Part shown: positions 1 to 14,831 of the stretch, piece after piece
Numbering within the stretch: position 1 is the first letter of the stretch
Layout of the letters: each line of letters begins with the position of its first letter
From: Setaria digitata
Lineage: Eukaryota; Nematoda; Chromadorea; Rhabditida; Setariidae
Direction: 5' to 3'
DNA: 64,000 bases
Assembly: GCA_003640385.1 (NCBI GenBank)
Contig: RCAB01000024.1
Span: 264,182 to 328,181, forward strand
The notes under the pieces: generated by a model
What the model was told of the DNA's origin: nothing
Database searches by the model: none
The model's input: the letters and a program-made list of their open reading frames with translations, nothing else
Translations under genes and position numbers: made by a program

Positions 1-2412
1 CAGCATAACCATTCCACATAATCATTGGATCTTCCTTTTCTCTCTCTCTCTCTCTCAAGACTTAATGATAAACTGTAATCTTGACTTTTGTTTAGCTCTG
101 GGGGTAAAATTTTCTAATGATATTCTGTTTCTTTAAAAATTAAGAAAACTTCAACTGTTATTATAAACATTATTGAAAAGAATTAGAATCACACCTTTCT
201 TTTAATGGAAATTATCTTTTGTGGTCTTTATATCTTATAATTCCACTTGATAAACAAACTACTATGAAAAGAAAATTCTTGGAACTTACTAACCAGCAGC
301 AAAATTAGGAAAATAAAAAGTGCTAGACAAATGGAATGTGGAGCATTCCTTGCAGAGGATAACGATGAAAGAACGAAATGATCACTATTTGTGAAATGAT
401 TAGTGCATCAAGAAAAGCAGATCTGGGTTATCGCCGCGGTATCATTCAGTGTTAACAATGTTCCCGAGGGCTGAAACCATTCGGCAATGATGACCGATCA
501 TCAAATCGTATCACGCATTCCAAAAGTACTACTATTTTTCTTTGCAGTTTTTACAGCAATATGTACAAGTGATAGTTTTCTTTTTATAGTTAGTGATGTT
601 CTTGTGAAAAATGCCCACAGTGACTTCAACATTCACTTACGTACATATTTGTCCTGTCCCCCGTTGGAATAACTAAACTCTCTGTAAAAATAATTAAATC
701 TTAAAGATTAAAAACTTTAATTCCTATACAAAGTATATTTGCCTGCAGTTTTTTTTTTTTTTTTTTTTTTACTCAGCATTTTAAGCGCTACACAATGAAA
801 GTACTGTCACAGTTTTTGACAAAATGACTTTGTTTAACTGCTATTGGTACTATGGTCAGCGTGAAATGAACAAATTCTATGATTACTTGTTAAGAAATTT
901 TGCTCGAATAGCACGATCGTAAAATGTCGTCTTGTTCTTCAAATGACTGAATCATTTGCCAAATATTCAGATAACAATAGAGAGTAAAAGGATGGACATC
1001 TAGTATACTGATATTTTGGCGAGTAATTCTGATTCTGGACATAGAAAGCACAAAGGAATAAAGTACTGACACTTGAAAAAAATTTTTTTCACACGCATTT
1101 CTCAAACTCAATATAATTTAACTAAAACAATATCAAAATATCTACTTTAATAGTCTGCTTCAGTCATGCTTCGAAATGGCCCCTTGACAACTGATTATTT
1201 TTTCCTTTCATCATTTTGAAAATTCTACATTTCGCTGCGAGATATGAACGTATCAACGAAGTGTCTCAGTAGTCCGTAGGAAAATGGGAAATTTCTTTTA
1301 GTTCTTCCATTTCGAATTCCTCAGATCATAAAGATCCTTTATGACGAAGAATGGGTATTTCAAAAAGTAACATTTCTAACCCACATAAAAAATGATGGAA
1401 ATTCCTTTCTTCGATATATGCGCAACGAATTCGAAAATATAACCTCTATCATCTTATTAATGTGAATCCGTCATCTTAGATTTTGTCGTTAATAATTATG
1501 TAAAAAATTTGACAGCATTACGACATGCAAAATTCCACCTCATAAAAGAAATTCGTTTCTTCATTACAATAAGGAAGTGAATCCCATTCCAGACCAAAAT
1601 AAACGCTGGAAGCATTTGTCATTGTGATTACCATATGAACTTCGGAATTAAATGATGCTTGAGACCTGAAGAACCTTTTCATTTGCGCACAAAATTAAGA
1701 AGTCTTAATAATCAAATTATAGCTGATAATAAAACTGAAAATGAGCAGAAATCTTTTTTTTCTTTTCGGTTTAAAGCTTACCTCAGCATAGCAGTATGTA
1801 AGGAATTATTATATAAAAGAATTTTATATATATGAGGTTCTGAATTCTGGAAGTAATTTTATTACAAAAAAAAAAGAAAAAAAGTAAAACCAAAGTATCA
1901 CCAAGTGAAGAAGCGTTAAGAAAAATATGATCACATAAAGAACGATTAACAAACAAGAAAAAGACATATAAGATACCACTGCAGAAAAAAAGCACGACCC
2001 AAAACAACTATCTGGTAAAATCAATAAGGAGGAATAGCAAAAAAATTGTTTTATGAAGTATAACGCACATGAAAAAGATACAAGAAACCAAAAATATTTG
2101 AAAAATTAGTAAAATGTAAATTTTAAAACCATCATTTCTGATACAAATCCAGTAAGAATCAGTGAATCAGCATCTAGCAAATCCAAGCACAACATTTATA
2201 TTAAGTGGGACTTCCCAGATTCATATGGCGAAATGTGCAAGTTTTGAAGAAGTGAATTCCCTTGTTTCATTTATTGGTAAGTTTAAAAATTATTTCGTCC
2301 ACATTCTTGACCTATTAACATTGGTAAGTGCAAAGGTTTGTTAAAATTTACCCTCCTTAATGTTCGAATAGACTTCAAAACCTAGCTATTTCTGCTTATA
2401 ACACAATCTCGT
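1..2412. other. Gene-free stretch, 3' of the CREB3-type gene
   Basis: I see no convincing gene in this AT-rich stretch. Open frames are short and lack domain-like composition. There is a CT microsatellite near position 41-56 and a T homopolymer of about 22 bases around 749-770. It probably contains the 3' UTR of the minus-strand bZIP gene and intergenic DNA. Confidence 0.5.
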
Positions 2413-5199
2413 TCATGACCGACGTATTTTGAAATGTTTTGAATCCATTGAAATATAACTGCCCGGATCTGTATAAACACGAAGCGTGGAGCCATTAGAT
2501 AGTTTTGCATGTTTATATTCTGCACTGTTGAGAGCCCGAACCAATGGTTTTTTATAGTCTGTTGAATCTGAATACAATTTTTCTTTAGATAAAACTTTCC
2601 GTTTCTGCGCGTAATTTCCAACTCTGATGCATTCATAACTTGACATAACTTTGTTCCTCATCTCAGCAAGATCTGGTTGCGTTTTCACTGTTACGTTGTC
2701 ATTCCATAATGTAACGCGTTTCCCCTCACGCATTAATGAATTGTTTTTTAATTCCATTGAACGATCCTTCGGCCTAAACATTATCGTTAAAGCACAAGTC
2801 CGAATTAATGTAAATGATGTATTACTTCTCCCACACTAACTATGGAAAAACATGAAAACAAACTTCACAGCAGAAGTATCTTCAAATTCTTCGCCTTCAC
2901 CGCAGAAATCAACATCAAATTTGTCTGTAACAGAGCTTACGAACTGCAGAAGTGATCTTGAACGTCCTTAAAATAATTTCTGTCACAGTTTTCAGTAATT
3001 TTCACCTAAGTTAATCGGGAAAAAACTCATGGAACATGTGCTCTGTGATAATAACATGAATAATCTATTCAACTGCTAATTTGTACGGTTCTCAGTGAAA
3101 TAACACCCTTGAATCTTGTTATGGTTTAAAACAACTCTGAGATTGGCGAAGGTTCATTCCACTGAAATATCTGTCCATTATTTAGTAATAAGTTATTTTT
3201 AGTAACTAACATATACAGTATCGATAAAAAATCTTTAGGTGAAAAAATTATATTCATAGCTGTTTTAGTGCAGATTATGAGAAAATGACCTGCAAGTGGA
3301 GGAGTTCGTTTCGGCAAAGCTGCTAGCATTGCAACCTGTTCTGCTTCTTCTTCGTTACGTTTTTTTGACAAAGGTGATAAATTCGGTGCAACAAGTAAAC
3401 ATACTGAAAGCATCAACACCGCAAGACAGGTGCCAGCATGCACCTTTCGTCTTGAGCTATTAGCAACCATACTTTGTAATTTGTGTAGCTGTGATAAATA
3501 CGTTGAATTTAACGTCTTCAGATGTTCTACCTGTAACTGATCAACATTTTCAGTAAATAAAGCCTTTAAATGGTAAATTGAAGAGAAAAAATAAGGAGGC
3601 TTATGTTACTACCTGCTGTGTTTTCCAATGATATAAAACTCCACTTCCCACTAAAAGAAGGAAACTAAATATAAAACTCCAATATAAGGGTTAAGAAAAA
3701 TTAAAATGTGGTGACCAGAGATGTACCTGCTTCCTTAGTTCCTCATTTTCTTGAGTGCAGTTTTCAACGCGATCCTCCAATGCTTCGATATAATCCTGAG
3801 ATTTTCGTAATTGGAACTCAGAAAAAATTTAAAAAAAACCAAAAACATATGATTTTTGTTTCAAAAATTAAAGTTAAATTAAGATAGCGCAATGAAACTA
3901 CTTGTTTTTTCTTACGACTTGTCTGAGCTGAATGTTTGTTTCGGATTTTCCGACGTATACGCTTCAGTTCTCTTTCTTCAGCTTTTGTCAAAGGATAACA
4001 CTCTGGCAATCTAATCCCCTCCTTTTTGCACAATTTCTTTTCCTCGTCAGTTAGCACAAGCGGTGGATACTTTCGCTTTTCTGTAGATTAAAAAAAGTAA
4101 TTATAAAAAAGAATGACTATGAATAATATTAACAGTTGAATCTGAATATTGATAACACAAGATGTTATAAAATACAAACGAAAAAATATGAATAACTTAA
4201 TGGGTAATTGTCAAACATATCATACAAAATACCATACAAAAGTGAAAGTTACTGAAAGAAAAATTCATTTGATTCTCGTAAAAAATGAAAAATGCCTCCT
4301 ACTAAACTTGAATAACAAAAAACACCTCCTACACCAAATCGAGTAACTGGAGGTAGTCTTGTTTTCTTGGTGATCTCAGTTATAGTGAATCGATCTGCTT
4401 TATGTGGAGAAATGATCGACGGGATTGAACAGACTGCTTTAAATGCACGCTCTAAATAGATATAAATACATCAATTACCAGACCTATTAAATAGTAGTGA
4501 ATTATGAGAAACATACCTGCTTTGATTTCCCTTTGTGGCAGTGGCAATAAACTCTGTTCAGCATCCTCATCTTCAAGGATATCTCTACTTGCCTCCTAAA
4601 GATCGAAATGAATTGAAAAAAGCAACTGTTTTCATATAAAAAGAAAATAAAGTAGATACTTGTAAAAAAATATTAAAATACTTCAAGCAAATCAAAATGA
4701 TCCTGCGTATTTTGTAGAAACGAAACCATAGAGCTGCTTCCTTTATACAATAATGACGCGGGTGAATCTGCTGAAAACAAATACTAAACGCAAACATTGA
4801 TTTTGTATAAGAAATTTCCACTTCACAACGTTAAACATCAAGGAGGAACTGTAGTTTCAGAATAGGCTAGAAATGTAGTACTTAACTGCACTCTCATCAA
4901 AAATCGCTTGAATCGTCTAAAATCTTACCTCGTACTGAAGCATAGGAGTGTTTATCTTCATTAACACCCTCCTGAACATCCAACTGCGAACAGAAGTTGT
5001 TCAGTAAACAATCCGGACCATCCAGACAGGGAACAGTATATAATCCTATGGGTTCCAAAGTGTTGTCAACAAAACTGGAATCATCATCCAGCATAAATGG
5101 ACTGCATGCATTTGTAGGGCTGCCACTCGATAACATCAAATCTGTTTGTGGATCTGTTAATATCATATCCAAATCGAGATCGAATGGTGCAGCCTCCAT
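2413..5199 (-). CDS. crh-2: CREB3/CREB3L-type membrane-bound bZIP transcription factor
   Basis: Nine exons (5199-4929, 4770-4682, 4595-4517, 4451-4335, 4080-3902, 3795-3727, 3530-3290, 2966-2864, 2773-2413) close in frame to 502 residues. The N-terminus is acidic ([16 protein letters not shown]), as in activation domains. The family hallmark [11 protein letters not shown] precedes a basic region ([17 protein letters not shown]) and a leucine zipper that spans three exons. A hydrophobic membrane segment ([15 protein letters not shown]) follows, then a luminal RSLL motif, a typical Site-1 protease target. CREB3 proteins sit in the ER membrane, are cut by S1P/S2P in the Golgi, and release the bZIP half to the nucleus for secretory or stress programmes. 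The symbol follows the C. elegans orthologue by memory. The last intron (GTTTGT donor, TTTAG acceptor) is inferred; without it the frame would stop at 2836. A TTTTCAAG site just upstream of the ATG fits trans-splicing. Confidence 0.88.
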
Positions 5200-5786
5200 T
5201 TTACCTTGAAAATATTCAGCATACCGCTCGTTTTTATAAATCTAAATTCGAATGTTTTCTAAAATTAATAAGAATTCAAAAGTTTGACCAAAAAAAGAGA
5301 AAGAAAGAAAAGTATAAAATGTGTAATCAAACGCGAGGAAGATCCTACCGAATGAAAAAAGTGTAATCAATGATTTTATGGAATAAATGAATATATTTTG
5401 CTGAATGGAAGAAAAAGAACTCAGAGCATATAAAAAGAGACTGGCAACGGTAGCAACAAAAACAAACTGACCCTTAGCCAGCCTTATTTACAATGCGATT
5501 AACAAACATTTAAAAAAGATCAAAGTGAGTACTAATGATGCACAGAAAAAAAAATGGAATTGGCGAGGAATGTTTCGTAAACGGGGGTAATAATGAAAAT
5601 TATTAAAAAATGATTTCAAAGTTTTCTTCCATCCATCCTCGTTATCAGGAGACTGAATGGAAGAAATTGATGCTTACTGAACAAGGACATCCAATGGGAA
5701 AAAAATTATAACAATATAAAAAATCAAAATAAGATCGGAACATATTATACACATATTGGATCTGACTTTAAAGGTGTGATTCTGTG

Positions 5787-5823
<37 letters not shown>

Positions 5824-6224
5824 GGTAGGTAAAAGCATAATCATTAACTCCAATAGACTAGGCCAATTTATTCATTTTTTAAAATCTTGGAATGGCTTAA
5901 CTTAAAGTGCAGATATCTCGATGAAGATAAATAAAGAAAAGGAATCAGAATAACGCAATATGTAACATTTTCATTAAAAAGACTCTTAAAATTCGGAACA
6001 TTTTACCAAAACAACCCGACTCATCACTGTTTACCTACTACATCTGAAAGAAACGATGACTCTTTGAAAACAGTATTTTCCATTATAATATATGAAAAAA
6101 AAAAAAAAAATCAACTACAAGAATTAAATCGGATGTTTCGCAGTTGACAATGATAATTTAAAGCTCTTCAGGCATGAAGTGAAAGAACGAAGCAATGAAC
6201 GTGAAGCCAAATGCCAAATGTAGT
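5200..6224. other. Intergenic region between bZIP promoter and src-1 3' end
   Basis: No coding segment is supported here. It should hold the bZIP gene promoter (minus strand) and the src-1 3' UTR. A TA microsatellite lies at about 5790-5820. Confidence 0.6.
5790..5820. repeat. (TA)n microsatellite
   Basis: About 15 uninterrupted TA units are visible in the intergenic region between the bZIP gene and src-1. Confidence 0.95.
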
Positions 6225-9418
<3,194 letters not shown>

Positions 9419-10378
9419 CTCTGCAATGTTTACGAAAGGCGACAACTGCTTTTTACGAAAATGCTAAGAGAAAGCTTGACATATTTTACATCTGTACGGA
9501 ATACCGGAGGAGCCAAGGGAATAATTTATTTACTGTAGTCAAATTCCAATCAATAAAATATTCGAAACGGTAAAGGATACCTTCTAAACCATACAGTTCT
9601 GTTAAAGTAATCATCTTGAAATCATAAATGAGAGGTACATTTGCTGTTGCTGCTTCCTCTTTAGCATAGATAGGGTGACATGAAAGGTAAAATAACATCC
9701 TACTATCAAATTTGCTACTTGTTTCATAACGCTTTAAGTCTCTCAACATTGTTTACTAAGAAAACTTCACAGGCCTACATAGTTCCCTTCACGACCATTC
9801 TTATTTCATTATCAATTCATAAGCGTTACTTCACTGCGCCGAATCCAATATACTGTGGCAATTACTCCTTAGTAATCTCTAGATGGGCACTAAAAAACTA
9901 GAACCTAGCCTATTGAAAAACTATTTGTTAAAACAGCCATTCCTATGATGGCAACAGCATACCTATAACCCTGCCTGGATTCCAGACGCAAAATCTAACT
10001 TCCAACTGTTAGAATTTAAGTTACAAATAAAATGGTACCGGATAGAACGAATAATTCCGAAATACAACTGATAAACTAGTATTTAAATCTTTATTATTAC
10101 AACAGTTAAAAAAGGCAAATACGTTCACGAATACACAGTTGGAAATAACAGAAAAACAATCTTACATGGATCAGTGTGATTACGCAAAACATTTGCTACA
10201 CAAAATAAAATCATCTATGAAAAATCAAACTTAATTATTCAAATGTAATTAAGGCTCCGAAACTAATTCAGTGATACACATAGTAGGTCCATGATTCATC
10301 GCATTGTGTCCTTCAAATTACCATAATTGCAGCAGAAAAAAAAAAACCCTTAAAACTAGTAGAAAATTTCGCACTTCA
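9419..10378. other. Intergenic region between src-1 start and LysM gene 3' end
   Basis: No supported gene. It contains the src-1 promoter and trans-splice leader region (minus strand) and the 3' UTR of the LysM gene. Open frames on either strand have no recognisable domains. Confidence 0.55.
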
Positions 10379-11651
10379 TCAACTTCTCAGAAAACTCTTT
10401 TTGGCAACATTAGGCTTCCTCCGTTCTTCTTCCACAAATGTCAGTAACAGTGGCACAGTGATAAACATAAAAATGACGAATACCACAATAAACCAAAGTC
10501 CCTAAAAAGTTTTGCAACATTTCACATGATTATTGAGTACAAAACCTCTCAACAGTTTTAAGTTTATAAGTAGCGTTAATGGGCGCATGTTGTAAGGTTA
10601 AGTAAAGTTTAGGACGATTTGCTAACATGGAGATGGGAATAATATTGAAAAAAGAGTGCGGTACCTTAGAAGTAGATTCAGGCGAACTTGCATCTACAAA
10701 GTGAATAGTATCATTCGTATTTTCAGCTGATAAGTTGTCTCGTACTTGAGCAATATAAGCATCAGTTTTCTCGAACAATTCCTCGACACTTTTATCAGAT
10801 AAATCATTGCTGCTCAGAAGTGGCCTGCAATAAGCTACTAGGATCTGATCATAGTCATAAAGCTTTGGAAAAATTCGAAAAGAAGTTGAAAAAAAGAAAT
10901 TACAATCAGGCATCCTGCATTAAACATGATTGATTTCATATCTGCAGAAGTTTCTGAACAGTAAGCAACCTGTTTAGAAAAGCAGTATGATTAACCTATT
11001 ATCAGCCATCTCCTCCGCTGTTGGTTCACCAAAGCTACCGTCACCTAACAAATTTTTTTCGTGCTCTAAATCCAGTTCTTTTCGCAATTTGCTGACTGGA
11101 ATTTTGATAAACGGTAAGGCGTAAATATCCTGCTCAGAAACGATGTTGTTGACTCTTTTTAAGTCGGACAGCTATAAAATATACGTATGTAAAGTATTAA
11201 TTTGCGACAAAGAAGGCTAAAAGTAGAAGATAACTTCATTCTTCGTCTTTGAAATGTTTCACATTCCACTTCGGCTGATCATTTTAATTAAGCAAGCAAG
11301 ACGAAACTGCCTGTTCAACAGATAAGTGAAGAGAAAATTAGAGGAGGGAAAATCATACCGAAACGGAATATTGGATCGCAATTTTGTTCAAATTATCACC
11401 AGGTTTCAGTTTTTTTTCGACAATAACCTGCAGTCGGAGCAAATTGCTTAATGCAATGAAGGGTGTAAAAAACACATTTTTTCTTTAAAATTAGTAAAAA
11501 ACGAAGAAAAATGAAAAAAAACAACTTTATCGATGTTTCTTGCCTTGTCCCATCGATTTCTGCTTTCCCCGTTGTTCCTATTGGCATTCCTTGCGCGTAA
11601 CTCTACTGCTTCAGTACTACTACTACCTTCAGCAGAATGTGGAATGATCAT
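10379..11651 (-). CDS. LysM-domain single-pass membrane protein (LYSMD3/4-like)
   Basis: Five exons (11651-11526, 11427-11359, 11171-10996, 10824-10665, 10501-10379) encode 217 residues. One LysM domain spans about residues 44-91: VEKKLKPGDNLNKIAIQYSV, then LKRVNNIVSEQDIYALPF and IKIPV. A single hydrophobic helix (GLWFIVVFVIFMFITVPLLL) starts at residue 178 and is followed by a short charged tail. That layout matches animal LYSMD3/LYSMD4, membrane proteins with a LysM module that can bind chitin or GlcNAc polymers; the substrate here is not shown. A TTTTCAG acceptor lies five bases upstream of the ATG. It is divergent from idha-1 with about 800 bp between the two starts. Confidence 0.88.
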
Positions 11652-12450
11652 TTCACCTGAAAATAATCAACAGAAAGAAGAACAACATGGTCATTTTTAT
11701 CTCTGTGATATTAATAAGACCTTCAAATTCTGCCAACAAAGGACCTTTTTAGCATTCTGTTACTTCGAGACTCTGTGATCTTTTTCAGTTGAATCTATCA
11801 TTAGATGGGGAGGCGCAGTAAAGAATTATGGTACAGACAAAGTAAAGCTACTTCCAAGTACTACCTGACATGGAGCTGAATCAGGCTTAGGTCCATGCTC
11901 CACTCTTGCTTCCATCTGGAAGTACTCAGCAGACTTCCTGAATATTACAACCAAGGCTTATTCCCCTATGGAAAGCTCATGGAAGGTCAAGGAGAGCGAG
12001 TTCGAATAGCGACAGAAGTAGAAAAAGTAATTAAGCGGATGGGAGTGATCCAAACTGAATGGAAATAGAGGTCACAGCGTACAACTTAACGTCCCCACCC
12101 TCAACAGAAGCACCCAACCATGCCAATCCGTGACGTGTCGCTGCCGATTCACATTGCTCTCAACACACAGGCAGCGGATCGATTCGTGTCTGTCTGTATG
12201 TTGCGTCTATCCCGTGCGTGCTTAACGTACAGTTGTTAATGGGGTCAGCACTCGTTAACCTGGCTGCTGTCCTCCTGGTCGCTGTTGGCCTAGCTGTCGT
12301 CCCTGTTCACCAGACTTCCGCCCTCTTGGCCTGGCTGTCCTTTCCTGTGTCGGATGAGGATTCTCTTACCAACTGTTAAGCATACTTCTGAAATACTTCT
12401 CTCTCTTCTCTCTGCTTATTTAGATCAGAGGCGAACTTAGTATCCCCAGC
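11652..12450. promoter_or_regulatory. Divergent promoter region, LysM gene / idha-1
   Basis: About 800 bp separate the two divergent starts. The half nearer idha-1 (about 12100-12380) is visibly richer in G+C than its surroundings and holds a short hydrophobic ORF (12239-12379). I see no canonical TATA arrangement. Promoter function is inferred from gene orientation only. Confidence 0.5.
12239..12379 (+). CDS. Short hydrophobic ORF (46 aa), possible uORF or membrane peptide
   Basis: An ATG frame of 46 codons opens with MGSALVNLAAVLLVAVGLAV, which looks like a signal or membrane segment, and ends DSLTNC. It lies 71 bp upstream of the idha-1 ATG on the same strand. It could be an upstream ORF in a long idha-1 leader, or chance in a GC-rich CTGGCTGTC-like repeat. 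If idha-1 mRNA is trans-spliced at the TTATTTAG near 12423 the ORF would be removed. No homologue is recognised. Confidence 0.25.
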   Translation: MGSALVNLAAVLLVAVGLAVVPVHQTSALLAWLSFPVSDEDSLTNC

Positions 12451-14831
12451 ATGATAGCACGGCGATACATGAAAGTGGTTACAACGCTTGCAACTAGTGC
12501 AGCCAGAGCTAGTACAAATGCCGTTCGTCGCGTAACGCTAATTCCAGGTACTTTATTACCTTCCTTTTAATGTCCAGTTGTAGATATGATAGAATTTCCT
12601 GAATTCTTCCGAAATTCATTTTCTCTGTGTTGATCAATTACTTAGAAGAGTTTCTGGATTAAAAACTTAAGGGATTTTCTGGCTGATTTTTCTTCTAAAC
12701 TGTAACCACGAAGAGCAAACCCAAGACAGGGTTTTATACGCATCCTACTAATGTCGAATATAAACAGAGGACTTTCATGAATTAACAAGTTACCTCCGAG
12801 TTATATAAAACCGTTTTCTTTTTTTTTTAGTACTTTTGTATGAATGTATGAAGAATTTCAGGAGATGGTATTGGACCTGAAATATCAGATTCAGTGCAAA
12901 AGATATTCCAAGCAGCTAATGCACCAATAGAATGGGATCCTGTTGATGTCACACCTGTAAAAGGGCATGACGGAATTTTTCGAATACCTTCGAAGTTCAT
13001 TTTATTTCTACTTTTTGGTCTACAGAATTTACTGTACATCGAGGATTTTCCAATTGGTTTTCCTTTTAAAATTTAATACAGATTTGTGGAGGTGAGTTCA
13101 TTAGCTAAATTTTAGGAAAATATTCTCAGAAATAATCAAATAAATTATTATTATTTATTAAGAGAGATAGGATAATGCAAGTTGGTTTGTCAAGCAATTC
13201 GTTTTAGATGCATCGAACTAATGAAAAAAAACAAAGTGGGTTTGAAGGGTCCCCTCGTAACGCCGATTGGTAAAGGCCATCGTTCGCTTAATCTTGCAGT
13301 GAGGAAGTAAGTTCCCTGAAGCTTTTTGTTTGAGCTGATTGACGTCATTATAAGAATAAGGAACTTTTGTTGCAGAGAATTCAATCTCTATGCGAATGTG
13401 CGACCTTGCAGATCCTTATCAGGTCACAAGACACTTTATGATAATGTCGACATCGTGACAATTAGAGAAAATACTGAAGGCGAATATTCTGGAATCGAGC
13501 ATGAAGTTATCTTTTGCCAACTTTTTTCTTTTTAAATTTACTCTCTAATTTGGCAGTACTTCTCTCCTTTTTTAAGACTAGTGTTTTTCAATGAAAGTAA
13601 TAGCATTTAAAAATGATTATTCATAGGATAAATTATGAGTGGTTTGACCATCTGCATTGCTTGTTTAAATTTGAGTGGAGAAGGCTATTGTATATGTGAA
13701 ATGAACTTCATTTTTTTTTTTAGTTTAATCGCTTAGAATTCTAGTATGTATTTGTCTCAGAAATATCAAACAGCATGAGATACTTGAAAGAGAACTTATT
13801 TCGCATTGTAACTGGATTTAAATATTTCAGATCGTTGATGGTGTTGTTCAAAGCATTAAATTAATCACAGAAGATGCATCAAGACGCATCGCTAAATATG
13901 CATTTGAATATGCACGAACAAGTGGTCGAAAAATGGTGACTGCTGTCCATAAAGCCAATATAATGCGGTTATCAGATGGTCTGTTCCTTAACATGTGCCG
14001 TGAACAAGCCATAAACTATCCGGATATAAAATTTAGTGAAGCATATTTGGATACCGTTTGTTTGAATGTGAGTTACATATTAATGCAGGCGATAACATGT
14101 TTTTATCTTGGTAACATCTTTCTTCCATTCGTGCAGGATCAGGATGCCAAAATTCTTCAGTTATTGTATTTTAGATGGTTCAAGATCCAAATCAATATGA
14201 TATATTGGTAATGCCAAATCTTTATGGTGATATATTATCAGACTTGTGCGCAGGTTTGATTGGAGGTCTTGGTGTAACTCCATCAGGAAATATTGGTGAA
14301 GATACCGCCGTTTTCGAATCTGTTCATGGTACTGCGCCAGATATCGCTGGGCAGGTAGAAATCTCTAGTTATTTATTTAAATAATAGGTAAATGTGAACT
14401 TCTTGTAGATTCTGTGTATTCTCTTTTCTTGTGTATTCTCAATTTCTCATTTTCTAAATTAATTGCAGAACAAAGCAAATCCTACGGCATTGCTTCTTTC
14501 GGCTGTGATGATGTTACGTTACTTGGAATTAGCATCATATGCAGATAAGATAGAAAAAGTGAATTTCCCATTCTGTTCTTAACTTAGATTTAGTTAGTTT
14601 TCGTGGTATATTTGTGCGTAGCCTTTTTATCATAATAAAATATTTGGTATCTAATGCCTTCTTTTTTTGGTGTGGAAAATGTTAGTTTTTGGAATTATTG
14701 AAATTATTTTACATCAGGCTTGTTTTGATGCAATCAAAGAAGGAAATGAGAAGACCGGTGACTTAGGCGGACATGGCACATGTTCCTCATTCACTGACGA
14801 TATTTGTGCGCGTATACGAGATATGGATTAA
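12451..14831 (+). CDS. idha-1: Isocitrate dehydrogenase [NAD] subunit alpha, mitochondrial
   Basis: Eight exons (12451-12547, 12862-12994, 13208-13306, 13376-13505, 13831-14067, 14175-14354, 14469-14558, 14718-14831) encode 359 residues, the normal length. The first about 25 residues are basic and serine/threonine-rich, as in a mitochondrial presequence. Family segments are [25 protein letters not shown] (about 138-153), [27 protein letters not shown] (metal-binding Asp residues, about 245-259) and GTAPDIAGQ. The enzyme oxidatively decarboxylates isocitrate to 2-oxoglutarate with NAD in the TCA cycle, as the catalytic subunit of a hetero-oligomer with beta and gamma subunits. All introns are GT-AG. 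Orthology to C. elegans idha-1 is judged from remembered sequence. Confidence 0.97.

Noticed and set aside
3615..3655. 38-nt candidate exon inside the bZIP leucine zipper
   Set aside because: It would shift the frame. Joining 3727 to 3530 keeps the heptad leucines intact.
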